Assembly: GCA_002423145.1 (NCBI GenBank) | Contig: DIUU01000012.1 | Span: 62,001-126,000, forward strand | Direction of reading: 5' to 3' | Source: Acholeplasmataceae bacterium UBA6150 | Lineage (GTDB): Bacteria; Bacillota_I; Bacilli_A; Acholeplasmatales; UBA5453 | DNA length: 64,000 nucleotides | Shown here: positions 26,168 through 34,935 of the stretch, one piece after another | How the letters are laid out: each line of letters begins with the position of its first letter | Numbering within the stretch: position 1 is the first letter of the stretch | Position numbers and translations under genes: made by a program | The notes under the pieces: generated by a model | What the model was told of the DNA's origin: nothing | Database searches by the model: none | Seen by the model: only the letters and a program-made list of their open reading frames with translations

Positions 26168-26800
26168 TCACCTAATAAACCCTAGTTTCATCATAAGATA
26201 ATCATTTTGTATTATCGTATCGAATTTATCACTAAAGATATAAAATTCAATATTCATCACAGCTTCTAAAATTACCTTATTCAATAAGTCAATATCATCT
26301 AAATAACTGGTTTCTACAATGTGATTCATCATGGTTTGAATGAATTTATCGTTAAAATGGCCGTAAAGTCTTTCATACTCGACATCATCCAACAGCTTAC
26401 CAAGTTCGCTTTCTGCAATGATGGTTGAAAGTAACACATTTGTATCTGAACGGTGTTGAGTGAGTGCTTTTAATCTTTCGGCTAATGTTATAAAATATTC
26501 AGCATGCTCATCTTTATCAGCTTTGATTTCATCGATGTAAATATCTAATATTCCAATTTCTTCAAAAATGTTATATATATTATCCGATTGTGTTGAGAAG
26601 GTTATATCATCATTAAATATTGTTTTAATTATTGCATTCTCAAATACATGTCCCTTGTCTTTTAAATAATCATACACGGGGTTTTTATTATCACCTGAAA
26701 TCTTAAATACACGAACATGTTGAAATCTAATTGAGTAGGCTACTCTCGACAATTCTTCTATACATTTTCTATCAAAAACTTGATTCATTTCTAAGTTCAT
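26168..26800 (-). CDS. Hypothetical protein of the MoxR-vWA operon
   Basis: A 210-aa soluble, mostly helical and acidic protein (pattern IDEIKADKDEHAEYFITLAERL). No family recognised and no membrane segment. Its ATG shares a base with the TAA stop of the vWA/metallopeptidase gene (TAATG), so translation is coupled. As the last gene of a five-gene operon it is probably a partner or substrate adaptor of the MoxR/vWA pair, but that is only context. Confidence 0.6.
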   Translation of the reverse strand: MNLEMNQVFDRKCIEELSRVAYSIRFQHVRVFKISGDNKNPVYDYLKDKGHVFENAIIKTIFNDDITFSTQSDNIYNIFEEIGILDIYIDEIKADKDEHAEYFITLAERLKALTQHRSDTNVLLSTIIAESELGKLLDDVEYERLYGHFNDKFIQTMMNHIVETSYLDDIDLLNKVILEAVMNIEFYIFSDKFDTIIQNDYLMMKLGFIR

Positions 26801-27861
26801 TATCGGTCTCCTATATATATGGTTTTACCAATCGGTGATTGAATTCTTGTACTCATCATCCAAAAAGTCTGGATTTTTTCGGTTTCTATTACAGTTGGAA
26901 ATGGTGCATAACCGTCTGTAAAAATCAGTGCAGCTTTGGGTTTTTCTTTAAAAAAATCGTTCGTTTTTTTGAAAATAACATGGAAATCGGTTCCTAATTT
27001 GCTAGAGGTACGTTTAGATAAAAACTCCAAATCATTGATGTCTTGGAGTAATACAGGTTTACTTACATCCAACGAAAAATATGATAGGTATATATTGACC
27101 TTACTGTATTGATGGATCAAGTCTTTTAATTGGCCCATCATTTGATTAATTTGTCGACTCTTCATTGAACCAGACACATCTATTAATACCCAAATGTTGC
27201 TTAAAACTTCCACTTCTTTTCGAAATGACGGTAACAAATATGGCTTTACATATTCTTTATATCGATTATACGAATAGTCATAATCTTCTAATTCAATGTA
27301 AGGCATCAGTAATTGCCGATAATTGACATGTGTTTTGACTTCACAAAGATTGACGTCGCGCAAGATAGGCGACTGCTTAAAATCAATTCTAGAGTGCTTA
27401 AGGTTTTTACTAATCGACCAAAGATTATGGTTAGCAATAGCTATTTGTGAGCTGAAAGGCAGCTGGTCATAAATCGATTCTACAGTTTGATTGTCATGAA
27501 TTTGATATTGACACCCTGTAACAATTTGTCCTAACTTACTTGAAGGAATCATGCCGTTCCTAATTAAAATCCCATTTACAACGATATCTGCTGCAATATT
27601 AAATAGGGTATGATTTCTATCTTTTCGTCTTTCTATGTGTTCTAGAACGATATGTAATAACTCATGTAAAAGTAAAAATATCACATCTGTTAATTCCAAA
27701 GAAGCGATGAATGATGGTGAATAATATATGATTTCACCATCGGTTGCAGCCGTATCAATGTTATCATTTGGAAGTATACTAATGTGTTGAATTGCCATCC
27801 CTAAATAGGGATCCTTTCGATAAATATAATGTCTGGCTTGACTGATGATATTAGGCATCAT
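26800..27861 (-). CDS. Metallopeptidase-like plus vWA domain protein (COG3864 type)
   Basis: A 353-aa protein. HELLHIVLEH at residues 66-75 is a zincin-type zinc motif, followed by NIAADIVVNGILI, another conserved segment of the DUF2201 metallopeptidase-like domain. The C-terminal part is a vWA-like domain: WVLIDVSGSM (D228, S230, S232) gives the MIDAS metal site, and ALIFTDGYAPFP the later acidic loop. This architecture is regularly encoded next to a MoxR ATPase. The start overlaps the end of the MoxR gene by 11 bases. The pair is thought to act as a chaperone-like or maturation module; the client is unknown. Confidence 0.85.
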   Translation of the reverse strand: MMPNIISQARHYIYRKDPYLGMAIQHISILPNDNIDTAATDGEIIYYSPSFIASLELTDVIFLLLHELLHIVLEHIERRKDRNHTLFNIAADIVVNGILIRNGMIPSSKLGQIVTGCQYQIHDNQTVESIYDQLPFSSQIAIANHNLWSISKNLKHSRIDFKQSPILRDVNLCEVKTHVNYRQLLMPYIELEDYDYSYNRYKEYVKPYLLPSFRKEVEVLSNIWVLIDVSGSMKSRQINQMMGQLKDLIHQYSKVNIYLSYFSLDVSKPVLLQDINDLEFLSKRTSSKLGTDFHVIFKKTNDFFKEKPKAALIFTDGYAPFPTVIETEKIQTFWMMSTRIQSPIGKTIYIGDR

Positions 27862-28948
27862 ATGTTGTCAAGCCACCCAATTGTTCTATCAACAAGTCAA
27901 ATTTCTCTAGCCCGTTTAATGCAAAAGTATTGTATGTAGATTTCATGATTTCCCTAAACACGATAATCGCGTAATCTGGCGGTATTTCAGTTAAGTAATT
28001 CATCACATTTGAGGCTTTATTTTTACATGTAGTAATAGCTTTTAAATCATATAACAAATAATCATTGATACGGTTGATGTCAGCGATGGACAAATCTTTT
28101 GGGATGATACCTTGATATATCTCATCAATATAATCATGAGCATCATCATTTAAAAATAGGTCAGTCATGGCTGTACCAATGATTGATGATATCAAAAAGT
28201 TCCGCGTTTTGAGGTCAAATGTATCCGTGTTATACATAATTTCCGACATTAATTCCCAACTTCTAGGGGTAACAATGATGTTTGAAAGTGTATTGATTTC
28301 TTTATGACAGAAGAGTTGTGGATTGCGTTTTAAAAACCTCATGATAGCAAAATGAATGCCTTCGTTTTTCGCCCACTCCAACCATGATTCAAGGTTGGGT
28401 TCCATAATAAAATGCATAAATCGATTTTTAAGTGGGGAGGGAATATCATAATAGACTGCACCATCTGTCAATTTATTTCCAGATGCTACAATAAATGTGT
28501 TTTTGGGTAATTCGAACTCTCCAATACGCTTGTCTAATGTGATTTGATAAGCTGCAGCTTGTATTGAGGGGGCTGCCGAGGTCAATTCGTCTAAGAATAT
28601 AATGTTGATGGTATTCTCGTTATCTTCTAAATCAAAAATGGCTGGTTTCAACCAAATGGTTTTTTGTCGATTTGAATCAACCGTTGGTATACCTCTTAAA
28701 TCAAGTGGACTAAATAATAATAATCTAATATCCAGCACATGTACTTTTCTCTTGGTTTTCATCTCAATTTCTTTCGCAATCTGATAAATACTTTGTGACT
28801 TCCCTACACCAGGAGACCCTTGAACAAACACCGCTGGATGAGTATGTATTCTGTTTTTTTGAATTGCCTGTACAAATGATTGTGAAAGTGTTTCAATAAA
28901 TTCGGTTGTATTTAAAACGGGAACAATCGTATTTTCATTTAAATCCAT
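27851..28948 (-). CDS. MoxR-type AAA+ ATPase
   Basis: A 365-aa AAA+ protein: Walker A GSPGVGKS at residues 44-51, Walker B IIFLDEL at 116-122, TSAAPSIQAAAYQ after it, sensor-type FIVASGN, and PSPLKNRFMHF as the arginine-finger region. These are MoxR/BchI-group features. It overlaps the upstream gene by 10 bases and the vWA gene downstream by 11 bases. MoxR proteins use ATP to remodel a target together with a vWA protein, here certainly the 27861 product. In island settings such pairs have been proposed as conflict modules. Confidence 0.88.
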   Translation of the reverse strand: MDLNENTIVPVLNTTEFIETLSQSFVQAIQKNRIHTHPAVFVQGSPGVGKSQSIYQIAKEIEMKTKRKVHVLDIRLLLFSPLDLRGIPTVDSNRQKTIWLKPAIFDLEDNENTINIIFLDELTSAAPSIQAAAYQITLDKRIGEFELPKNTFIVASGNKLTDGAVYYDIPSPLKNRFMHFIMEPNLESWLEWAKNEGIHFAIMRFLKRNPQLFCHKEINTLSNIIVTPRSWELMSEIMYNTDTFDLKTRNFLISSIIGTAMTDLFLNDDAHDYIDEIYQGIIPKDLSIADINRINDYLLYDLKAITTCKNKASNVMNYLTEIPPDYAIIVFREIMKSTYNTFALNGLEKFDLLIEQLGGLTTYDA

Positions 28949-29532
28949 GTCGGTTTACCTCCCAGTGTGTGGTCTTGAATAAATAGGTTATTGAATGTAT
29001 TAAAATCCATGTTCTTTGCATTTCTAAAGTATATGTAGTACTTAAATATGGTTTGAATGCTTTCATTTATCACATCTTCTTCACTGCTCATTTCTATAAT
29101 CATCAAATCTTTGATTTCATTTAAAATGGATTTATATAAAGTAGTTGATTGAATTTTCTTAAACGAAGTCATCGCATTCTCTGAAATCAGCGGTTGAATG
29201 TACTCAATTAATGATACTTCCATAGATTGAAGAATACTGCCTGTTTTTAGTGCTAAAAAATCATGAATGTTTTTGGTTTTATGAATTGTGCCTTTATAGC
29301 CATGAAATTGATGAATCTCATTGTTTGATAGATGATAGACTTCAGTATTCTTGTCAACCAAATGCATAGGTATTTCTCTAAGGACACTATCTAATTTTTC
29401 GAAAGTGAAAATTTTACCTTTTTTTTTAAGGTGGGATTCATCAATTAGAAAATCTTTGAACATGGCTTTAGCAATTTGAAGTACTTTTTCCTTATCTAAA
29501 GAAATAATCCGATATAAATTTTGATTATTCAC
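28939..29532 (-). CDS. Hypothetical protein of the MoxR-vWA operon
   Basis: The likely start is GTG 29532, which overlaps the upstream TGA stop (GTGA) and has GGAG eight bases before it; a TTG at 29559 is less likely. The product is about 197 aa, helical and soluble, with a long middle helix (HDFLALKTGSILQSMEVSLIEYI). No family recognised. Tight overlap on both sides shows it belongs to the MoxR-vWA unit. Confidence 0.6.
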   Translation of the reverse strand: MNNQNLYRIISLDKEKVLQIAKAMFKDFLIDESHLKKKGKIFTFEKLDSVLREIPMHLVDKNTEVYHLSNNEIHQFHGYKGTIHKTKNIHDFLALKTGSILQSMEVSLIEYIQPLISENAMTSFKKIQSTTLYKSILNEIKDLMIIEMSSEEDVINESIQTIFKYYIYFRNAKNMDFNTFNNLFIQDHTLGGKPTWI

Positions 29533-30335
29533 AAAGTTGTCTCCATCAAAGTTTCCCAAGGTTCTTCAAGAAATTTATGCTTTGCATCTCGCATTAATCG
29601 TTGAGCATTGTATTGATTTGTGCATGCCTTCATGTCTTGAACCATAGAAATTACAAATGGTTTTTCATGATTTTCAATTAATCTATTCAATATATCAATA
29701 TCGTCAATTTTATACATTCTTAACGTTTTAAGCATGTCATATTCACTGGATAAATAATCCAGTGATCCGACAATAGATGTCAACAGATTCATGCCTAAAA
29801 AATCCATTGGTTTGGGTAATTTAAACGCTAATTCATAAAAGGATTTAATCGATAATACCACTTCTTTTTGTGCATCATTTAACTTTTCGGGTATCATAAA
29901 AGCATGATTTCCGGGTGTTAGTATCATGATATCACTTGCTTGATTTTCGTATTCATTCATGAAAACTTGTAAATCACTTCTTCTTAATGAAAAATAGAAT
30001 TCATTTTTATATCTTTTGTTCATTATGAATTCATCTTGATATGGATGATATTTCTTTATAAAATCCATGTTTAAATCTTCGCCTATAATACCAATCCTAA
30101 ACAAATCCTCCTTAACGATGGTGTCGAGTATTTTGTTTAGGTTTTTTAATCGCTCGATGTCATATTTAAGATTTAATTCGATATCAGGTACATGAGATAA
30201 ATCTACCAAAGGATATAAAAAGAGTGTCATATACTCTATTGAAACATCGTTAAGTATGATATTTGTACCTTCAATCTTTAATGGTTTCGGTGCTTCATAC
30301 AACAGCTTAAACAATTTTAGTGCGTTGGGTTTCAT
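29529..30335 (-). CDS. Hypothetical protein, first gene of the coupled MoxR-vWA block
   Basis: A 268-aa protein with ATG 30335 after TTAGGAG. Mixed alpha/beta, acidic, no membrane segment, no recognised motif. A leucine-rich N-terminus (ALKLFKLLYEAPKP) precedes a domain ending in a helical, Arg/Lys-rich tail (QRLMRDAKHKFLEEPWE). It opens the overlapping block of five genes. Confidence 0.6.
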   Translation of the reverse strand: MKPNALKLFKLLYEAPKPLKIEGTNIILNDVSIEYMTLFLYPLVDLSHVPDIELNLKYDIERLKNLNKILDTIVKEDLFRIGIIGEDLNMDFIKKYHPYQDEFIMNKRYKNEFYFSLRRSDLQVFMNEYENQASDIMILTPGNHAFMIPEKLNDAQKEVVLSIKSFYELAFKLPKPMDFLGMNLLTSIVGSLDYLSSEYDMLKTLRMYKIDDIDILNRLIENHEKPFVISMVQDMKACTNQYNAQRLMRDAKHKFLEEPWETLMETTL

Positions 30336-30449
30336 ATTTTCTCCTAATTAGTATGACGTATTTCTACTTCTACTTATAATAGTATGGATTTGTCTATTTT
30401 ATGTTTAGAGATAATAGTAGTTTAATTCGCAATAATACTCTATTTTTCC

Positions 30450-31223
30450 CTATTTCATTTGATGAATCATATATGCGTATGTGGTGTCTTTAATTTCAGA
30501 AAATGCATATCTGTCCATAACGTGAATTAGTTCAAGCAAATTTCGTTTTATTGTTTCATTATAGACTTCTGTTCCTTCACTTTTTAGCAGTAGTCCCCCT
30601 AGTGACTTTACAAAATTACAATCTTCATGTGCTTTTAATAGATAATAATGTCCTTCATTTATTGTTTTAACCAATTCTAGTAATCCATTTAAAGTATGCG
30701 TGTGAACTATGTATAGCTTGGATTGTAACGTCTTATAGTAATAGTCTACAAAGAGTTTTGGATCAAATACTATTTTCAATTTATTCTTAAAGTAGTAATC
30801 AACGCGATGATTGTAAAATGATATGACACTTATACCCTTCATGGAAATTTCTTGTAAGTATCTTCTAATGTGAGATATATTTCTAACAAAAAACTGAACG
30901 TGATTCTTTTGTACCACTATCGGCATATGCTCATTGATATACAAGAACCCATCAATCGCTTTTCTAGATTGGATAAACATTTCTTCTGCGTTATCTCCAA
31001 TGAAAACAACAAAACATACCCCTTCATCATCCATGCTTTTTAGTACACTTTTCATGTTTAGATGGTTGTTACTTGTCTCAACTACTTCACAATCAAATTC
31101 TTTTTTTAGATATGACAATAGTGCAAAATCTAGTTCTTTACCTTCTTTAAATGATAATGATTTATTAATATTGGTTTCCAAATCATCACATTTTTTAATC
31201 AAACTACCATGTTTACCTTTCAT
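30450..31223 (-). CDS. Hypothetical protein upstream of the MoxR-vWA operon
   Basis: A 257-aa soluble protein with AAGGAG eight bases before ATG 31223. Alternating strands and helices (GVCFVVFIGDNAEEMF; ISVISFYNHRVDYYF) suggest a Rossmann-like or nuclease-like fold, but no catalytic signature can be named. It is 114 bases upstream of the MoxR block on the same strand and is probably co-transcribed. Confidence 0.55.
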   Translation of the reverse strand: MKGKHGSLIKKCDDLETNINKSLSFKEGKELDFALLSYLKKEFDCEVVETSNNHLNMKSVLKSMDDEGVCFVVFIGDNAEEMFIQSRKAIDGFLYINEHMPIVVQKNHVQFFVRNISHIRRYLQEISMKGISVISFYNHRVDYYFKNKLKIVFDPKLFVDYYYKTLQSKLYIVHTHTLNGLLELVKTINEGHYYLLKAHEDCNFVKSLGGLLLKSEGTEVYNETIKRNLLELIHVMDRYAFSEIKDTTYAYMIHQMK

Positions 31224-31384
31224 AAATTCTCCTTATCATGATTTTTAATTTCCCTTCCCATTATTAATAGTACAAAAAAATAAATCTATGACTAGAAATG
31301 CCAAAAATCTACTATTAAAGAGAAATATTTTATTTAGCAATAGAGTCTAGTATAATTTTTTCGTAATTAGATTTGAAAAGTATG

Positions 31385-31411
31385 AAAAACCCCCACAATA
31401 TTGTGAGGGTT
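31385..31411 (-). terminator. Rho-independent terminator
   Basis: CCCTCAC and GTGGGGG (minus strand) pair with one G-T pair around a 6-base loop, and TTTTT follows at 31385-31389. It ends the transcript of the 31527-31925 gene and lies just beyond repeat copy 3. Confidence 0.7.
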
Positions 31412-31420
31412 AACTTAGGA

Positions 31421-31464
31421 TAGGTTTCTTAATCTTCGTGTCTACTGTTCTATATTAATAGCAA
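31421..31464 (-). repeat. Dispersed repeat, copy 3
   Basis: On the minus strand: GTTGCTATTAATATAGAAC, AGTAGACACGAAGATTAAG, AAACC. Same core as copies 1, 2 and 4. Here it lies in the 3' region of a gene, before a terminator, not in front of a gene. Confidence 0.55.
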
Positions 31465-31526
31465 CTAATATATATTCAACAGACAATAGAGGGTGTTAGT
31501 AATTCTAAGAATATTTATGTGCAAAT

Positions 31527-31925
31527 TTACTTTGAAAATCTATCAAAACTTTCTTGATACGACAACATTCGTAATAACTGATTAATCTCCCTATTTAACT
31601 TGTTTGATTTAGAGATTATGGTTATTTTAAGAAATAATCTGTATTTTGTTGGAAATGTGTGAAGTATGTCACCAATTTTTTCTATAGTTGGTATTAAGAA
31701 CGCCTTATTCTCAATTTTTTTCATTCTATATTGCCAATCGCATTTTTTCCAATCTTGAAGTACCCAATCAGTGTTATCACGACAAAATACTATCAGTGCA
31801 TATAGTTCATCACTATTTAATGTATAGCCGGTTTTATAACTATCGCTGTTTATGTCATAAAGAATCTCGGCAAGTCTGTCGAGTTCAAATATGTAATTAT
31901 CTAAAGACGAAATTATTGTTTCCAT
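31527..31925 (-). CDS. Hypothetical protein
   Basis: The start is ATG 31925, nine bases after AAGGAG; an ATG six bases earlier overlaps the ribosome site. The product is about 132 aa, helical and soluble, with a Trp-rich centre (DNTDWVLQDWKKCDWQYRM). No family recognised. It has its own terminator, separated from it by repeat copy 3. Confidence 0.55.
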   Translation of the reverse strand: METIISSLDNYIFELDRLAEILYDINSDSYKTGYTLNSDELYALIVFCRDNTDWVLQDWKKCDWQYRMKKIENKAFLIPTIEKIGDILHTFPTKYRLFLKITIISKSNKLNREINQLLRMLSYQESFDRFSK

Positions 31926-32023
31926 ACACATCTCCTTATTTCATGGATTAATCAATATTGAAAAGTCCGTTGTTAACCTATCTTTATAAAATATTCTTTG
32001 CATTTAACCTTGCTTCAAATTTA

Positions 32024-32470
32024 TTATTTTTTATTATAAAGAAGTTTCATTACAACATTCAAATAATTGTGGTCAGTCATATATCCCACTTCAATATTAT
32101 CTATTCTAGCTAATCCTACGTTATTATCCATCAGTAGTTTTATTAGGTTAGCACTGTAGTTTAGATAGAAGTTTTTCCTAAACTCTTGTTTTGATCGGCA
32201 TATTCTATATTGTTAATTCTAATGTACTCAGTAATCAAGTCCACTTTATTCTCTTTAAAAGCATCAATAAGACTTATGGATTTAAGATAATCAGGATTAA
32301 GTACTGTTGAACTTAGTTCTATACTTCGCCATCCTTCGATAATTTTATTAGACACTTCAGAGCTAACAGATTCTTTCAACTCTTTGAAGTCATCCTTGGC
32401 ATCGCTTCATTTCTTATATTCTTAATAAAGGCTTCTTCTCATTCCTTGTGTTCATTTTTAGGTATTGAAA
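32024..32470 (-). pseudogene. Decayed gene of unknown function with two frameshifts and a nonsense codon
   Basis: Three pieces in different frames join into one protein. About 32400-32465 reads NEHKE-TGA-EEAFIKNIRNEAMP. Then 32161-32395 reads DDFKELKESVSSEVSNKI and on to IEYADQNKSLGK. Then 32024-32175 reads NFYLNYSANLIKLLMDNN, ending YNKK before TAA. The single open piece in the middle has no credible ribosome site. The intact product would have been about 145 aa and helical. It sits just downstream of the SHOCT-domain gene and shows that this part of the island is decaying. Confidence 0.5.
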
Positions 32471-32476
32471 CCAAAA

Positions 32477-32887
32477 TTAACTATTAATAATCTTTTTTTT
32501 AAGTGTATCAAATTCTTCTAGTGTAATTATATTTTGATCATATAGTTCTTTAATACGCATTATTTCCGTGTAGTACATCTCAGTTTGTTTTTCAATATTC
32601 AGAATCAATTCGCTTTTCGCGTTTTCGCTATCATATAAGTTCGATTCTATAGCTGGAATATCATTAATTTTCTTATAATATTTTTCTTCTAGTAATGAAA
32701 GTGTATATAAAATCTGATATGCTTTCTCAGAAGATTCGCATTTTAAATCAATTGAGGCTTGTGACAAACTATCTAAAATTAGTCGCACTCGAAAATCACT
32801 TTTTGTTTTAAGTTGTTTCTTTCCATTTCTATCAATAGAACCTGCAAGCGCTCCTAAACCGCCAAACAATAGGCCACCCGCAATCAT
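32477..32887 (-). CDS. SHOCT-domain protein
   Basis: A 136-aa protein whose last 30 residues (IMRIKELYDQNIITLEEFDTLKKKI) are a clear SHOCT motif, a short C-terminal helical pair found on many bacterial proteins. The N-terminus is a glycine-rich hydrophobic stretch (GGLLFGGLGALAGSI), which in relatives links a bacterial PH-like or short beta domain to the SHOCT tail. Its ATG overlaps the stop of the gene at 32884-33210 (ATGA). The two proteins together probably correspond to one longer protein elsewhere, or they form a complex. Confidence 0.65.
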   Translation of the reverse strand: MIAGGLLFGGLGALAGSIDRNGKKQLKTKSDFRVRLILDSLSQASIDLKCESSEKAYQILYTLSLLEEKYYKKINDIPAIESNLYDSENAKSELILNIEKQTEMYYTEIMRIKELYDQNIITLEEFDTLKKKIINS

Positions 32888-33210
32888 TTTTCCAAAATTT
32901 GAACTTCTTTTTCAATTATTACACTGTTATCTATTAATTCATATCCTCGAATTTGATTCACATTAACAATGTTTAATCTGCTGTCATTAAGTTCTAAAAT
33001 GTCCGAAAGTAAAAATTTTTCATTTTGCATGAATACAATTTGGAATTTTGTTTCATTAATAGCCACAAAAGTAATTTTAAAAAAATATTCAATAGAAAAG
33101 ATTACTTTTTGTAGTCTTAAAATTTGTATAATATGAAATCCGTTTTTAATCAATTTTAACTTGTAATTGTTTGGACTGTAAGGATTAAATTTGTCTGATT
33201 GATTAAGCAT
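32884..33210 (-). CDS. Hypothetical beta-rich protein coupled to the SHOCT gene
   Basis: The start is ATG 33210, with AAGGTGAT just before it; a GTG at 33219 overlaps that site. The product is 108 aa with alternating beta-strand pattern (FHIIQILRLQKVIFSIEYFFKI) and no membrane segment. It may be a PH-like barrel, as often found before SHOCT tails, but this rests only on pattern. Its TGA overlaps the next ATG. Confidence 0.5.
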   Translation of the reverse strand: MLNQSDKFNPYSPNNYKLKLIKNGFHIIQILRLQKVIFSIEYFFKITFVAINETKFQIVFMQNEKFLLSDILELNDSRLNIVNVNQIRGYELIDNSVIIEKEVQILEK

Positions 33211-33425
33211 TTTTATCACCTTGTGAAATTCGACAATGGTATGAATAATTATATGTCAAAGAATAATTTAATATAATCATTTTTTTAGGCAACTTTTTAT
33301 ACATTGTATTAACGTAATTATATCATATTTAATTCATTGTTTTTACTGAAATTTACAAAGATGTGGACAGTTTATACTTTGACTTATTTTATATTAATAG
33401 CAGTGCATACGTAAGAATTATGAAC

Positions 33426-33465
33426 GGTTCTTACTCTCTGTGTCTACTGTTATATATTACCAGCA
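33426..33465 (-). repeat. Dispersed repeat, copy 4
   Basis: On the minus strand: CTTGCTGGTAATATATAAC, AGTAGACACAGAGAGTAAG, AACCG. A partial extra copy of the TGCTATTAATATA end lies at about 33387-33402. It follows the last gene of the sacsin-like operon. Confidence 0.55.
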
Positions 33466-33492
33466 AGTTAGAGGTAAAATATGTTGAATTTT

Positions 33493-34935
33493 TTAAAAAT
33501 TTTCTATCATCTGTTTGAATAATTCTTTAATGTAATAGACACTTAGCACCCCAGTATGTTTAATATCATACTTGTATCGATTATAAATGATTTCTTGATA
33601 GAATTTTTCATTCCTAAAGCTTTGGTCTAATGAGTAAACTTTGATATGTTGATGAGATTTGAGATATCTCGAATAAACACTATCAGTTAGCAAAAAGACA
33701 GGTTTTTCGTCAATTGATACAATGTGCTTAAGAAGCAAATCCGGTGTTTTGTGAAAACCATTGAAAGGCAAAAAAGATAGTTTATCTGTAAAGTTGAGAT
33801 GTGTGTTGAAATAAGATAAAACAACATAATCAAACACATTTTCAACGAAAATATATTTACTATACTTTTCTTTAATCAGATTTCGATCCGATGTGATAGC
33901 TTCTTCTATAAATTGAACGACATTGGTATCTTCTTCATTCAAAGCATAAAAGAAGTTGCTAATGTGTGCTCTATTTTCGATTTTAGACATAATTCTAATT
34001 TCATCCAGATAGTGGATATTGAGTAAAAATGGCGAATGTGTGCTAAATACAATGGTGACACCGTTTTCGATAGCAAACTCTCTTAAATACTTTTGAAGTT
34101 GAAGTATGGATCGAATATGTAAATTGACTGCAGGTTCATCGATTAAAATTATGTCACCTTTCTCAAAAAAACTTGGGCTCGATAGATTCAAGACAAATTT
34201 GAAGAACCATTTGAATCCAACCGATTGCTCATCAAAAGAAACCTGTTTATCATTTTCAACTAGAATGAGATTCAAATAGTCAGCCTGAAGTTCTATTTTA
34301 AGGCTGAAACTATATTGATTATTAAAAAAAAGGTCGTTAAATTTCTCCATAATTGTCACCAGACAATGGTTTGCTTCTTTCAAATATTTCGTTGTTTCAA
34401 CTTTACTACCAAAATCGCATCCTGTGAATTCTTGAAGAAATGCCGGATTGTCATAAAATAGACATTTTAGCAAAGAGGATTGAGTAATTCTGTTGGTTCT
34501 AATCTTAAAATCTTGATTGGTAAAATTGATGAAATCTTTCTCATTATATTCATAAATATTGATATGATTCACTTGTCTCTTGATTGTTGGATGAATATTT
34601 AATTCATTCACATCACTTTCCGATATCGGAATGTTATTTAGTTCAAATTTGGTTTGTAAATCGAAATGTCCAGTTGAGTACACAATTTTTGTTATTGTTT
34701 CGCCATTATTTAAAGTAAACGTTAACGAAATTTCTGTACTCTGGTTTTCATTATAAAAGTCCTTATTGAAATGACTTATGGCTTGTAGAAGATTCGATTT
34801 ACCGGTATTATTTTGCCCAATAATCGCAACTAAAGATCCAAACTCATACTGTTCGTCAAATTGATTTAGTAACAGTTTTTCTGGATAATCTACACCGATA
34901 TTACGAAATTGGCGTATAATAAATTCTCTTTTCAT
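33493..34935 (-). CDS. OLD-like AAA/ABC ATPase with degenerate TOPRIM-like tail
   Basis: A 480-aa protein: Walker A GQNNTGKS at residues 40-47, a signature-like SFDEQSVGFKWFF near 235, Walker B DIILIDEPAVNLH, and the switch histidine in VFSTHSPFLL. This is the split ABC ATPase of the OLD/AAA_15-21 group. The C-terminal 120 residues (YIFVENVFDYVVL ... LPFNGF ... FLLTDSV) resemble a TOPRIM domain; the usual DxD reads TDS, so nuclease activity is doubtful. It is the last gene of a seven-gene overlapping operon and overlaps the radical-SAM gene by four bases. It may act as sensor or effector of that system. Confidence 0.75.
   Translation of the reverse strand: MKREFIIRQFRNIGVDYPEKLLLNQFDEQYEFGSLVAIIGQNNTGKSNLLQAISHFNKDFYNENQSTEISLTFTLNNGETITKIVYSTGHFDLQTKFELNNIPISESDVNELNIHPTIKRQVNHINIYEYNEKDFINFTNQDFKIRTNRITQSSLLKCLFYDNPAFLQEFTGCDFGSKVETTKYLKEANHCLVTIMEKFNDLFFNNQYSFSLKIELQADYLNLILVENDKQVSFDEQSVGFKWFFKFVLNLSSPSFFEKGDIILIDEPAVNLHIRSILQLQKYLREFAIENGVTIVFSTHSPFLLNIHYLDEIRIMSKIENRAHISNFFYALNEEDTNVVQFIEEAITSDRNLIKEKYSKYIFVENVFDYVVLSYFNTHLNFTDKLSFLPFNGFHKTPDLLLKHIVSIDEKPVFLLTDSVYSRYLKSHQHIKVYSLDQSFRNEKFYQEIIYNRYKYDIKHTGVLSVYYIKELFKQMIENF

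Noticed and set aside
26168..30335. A complete VMAP ternary system
   Set aside because: MoxR and vWA are present, but none of the three partners shows recognisable VMAP or effector domains.
32884..33210. Programmed -1 frameshift fusing this gene to the SHOCT gene at an A-run
   Set aside because: The A-run is not in a proper slippery heptamer phase, and an ATGA overlap explains coupling.
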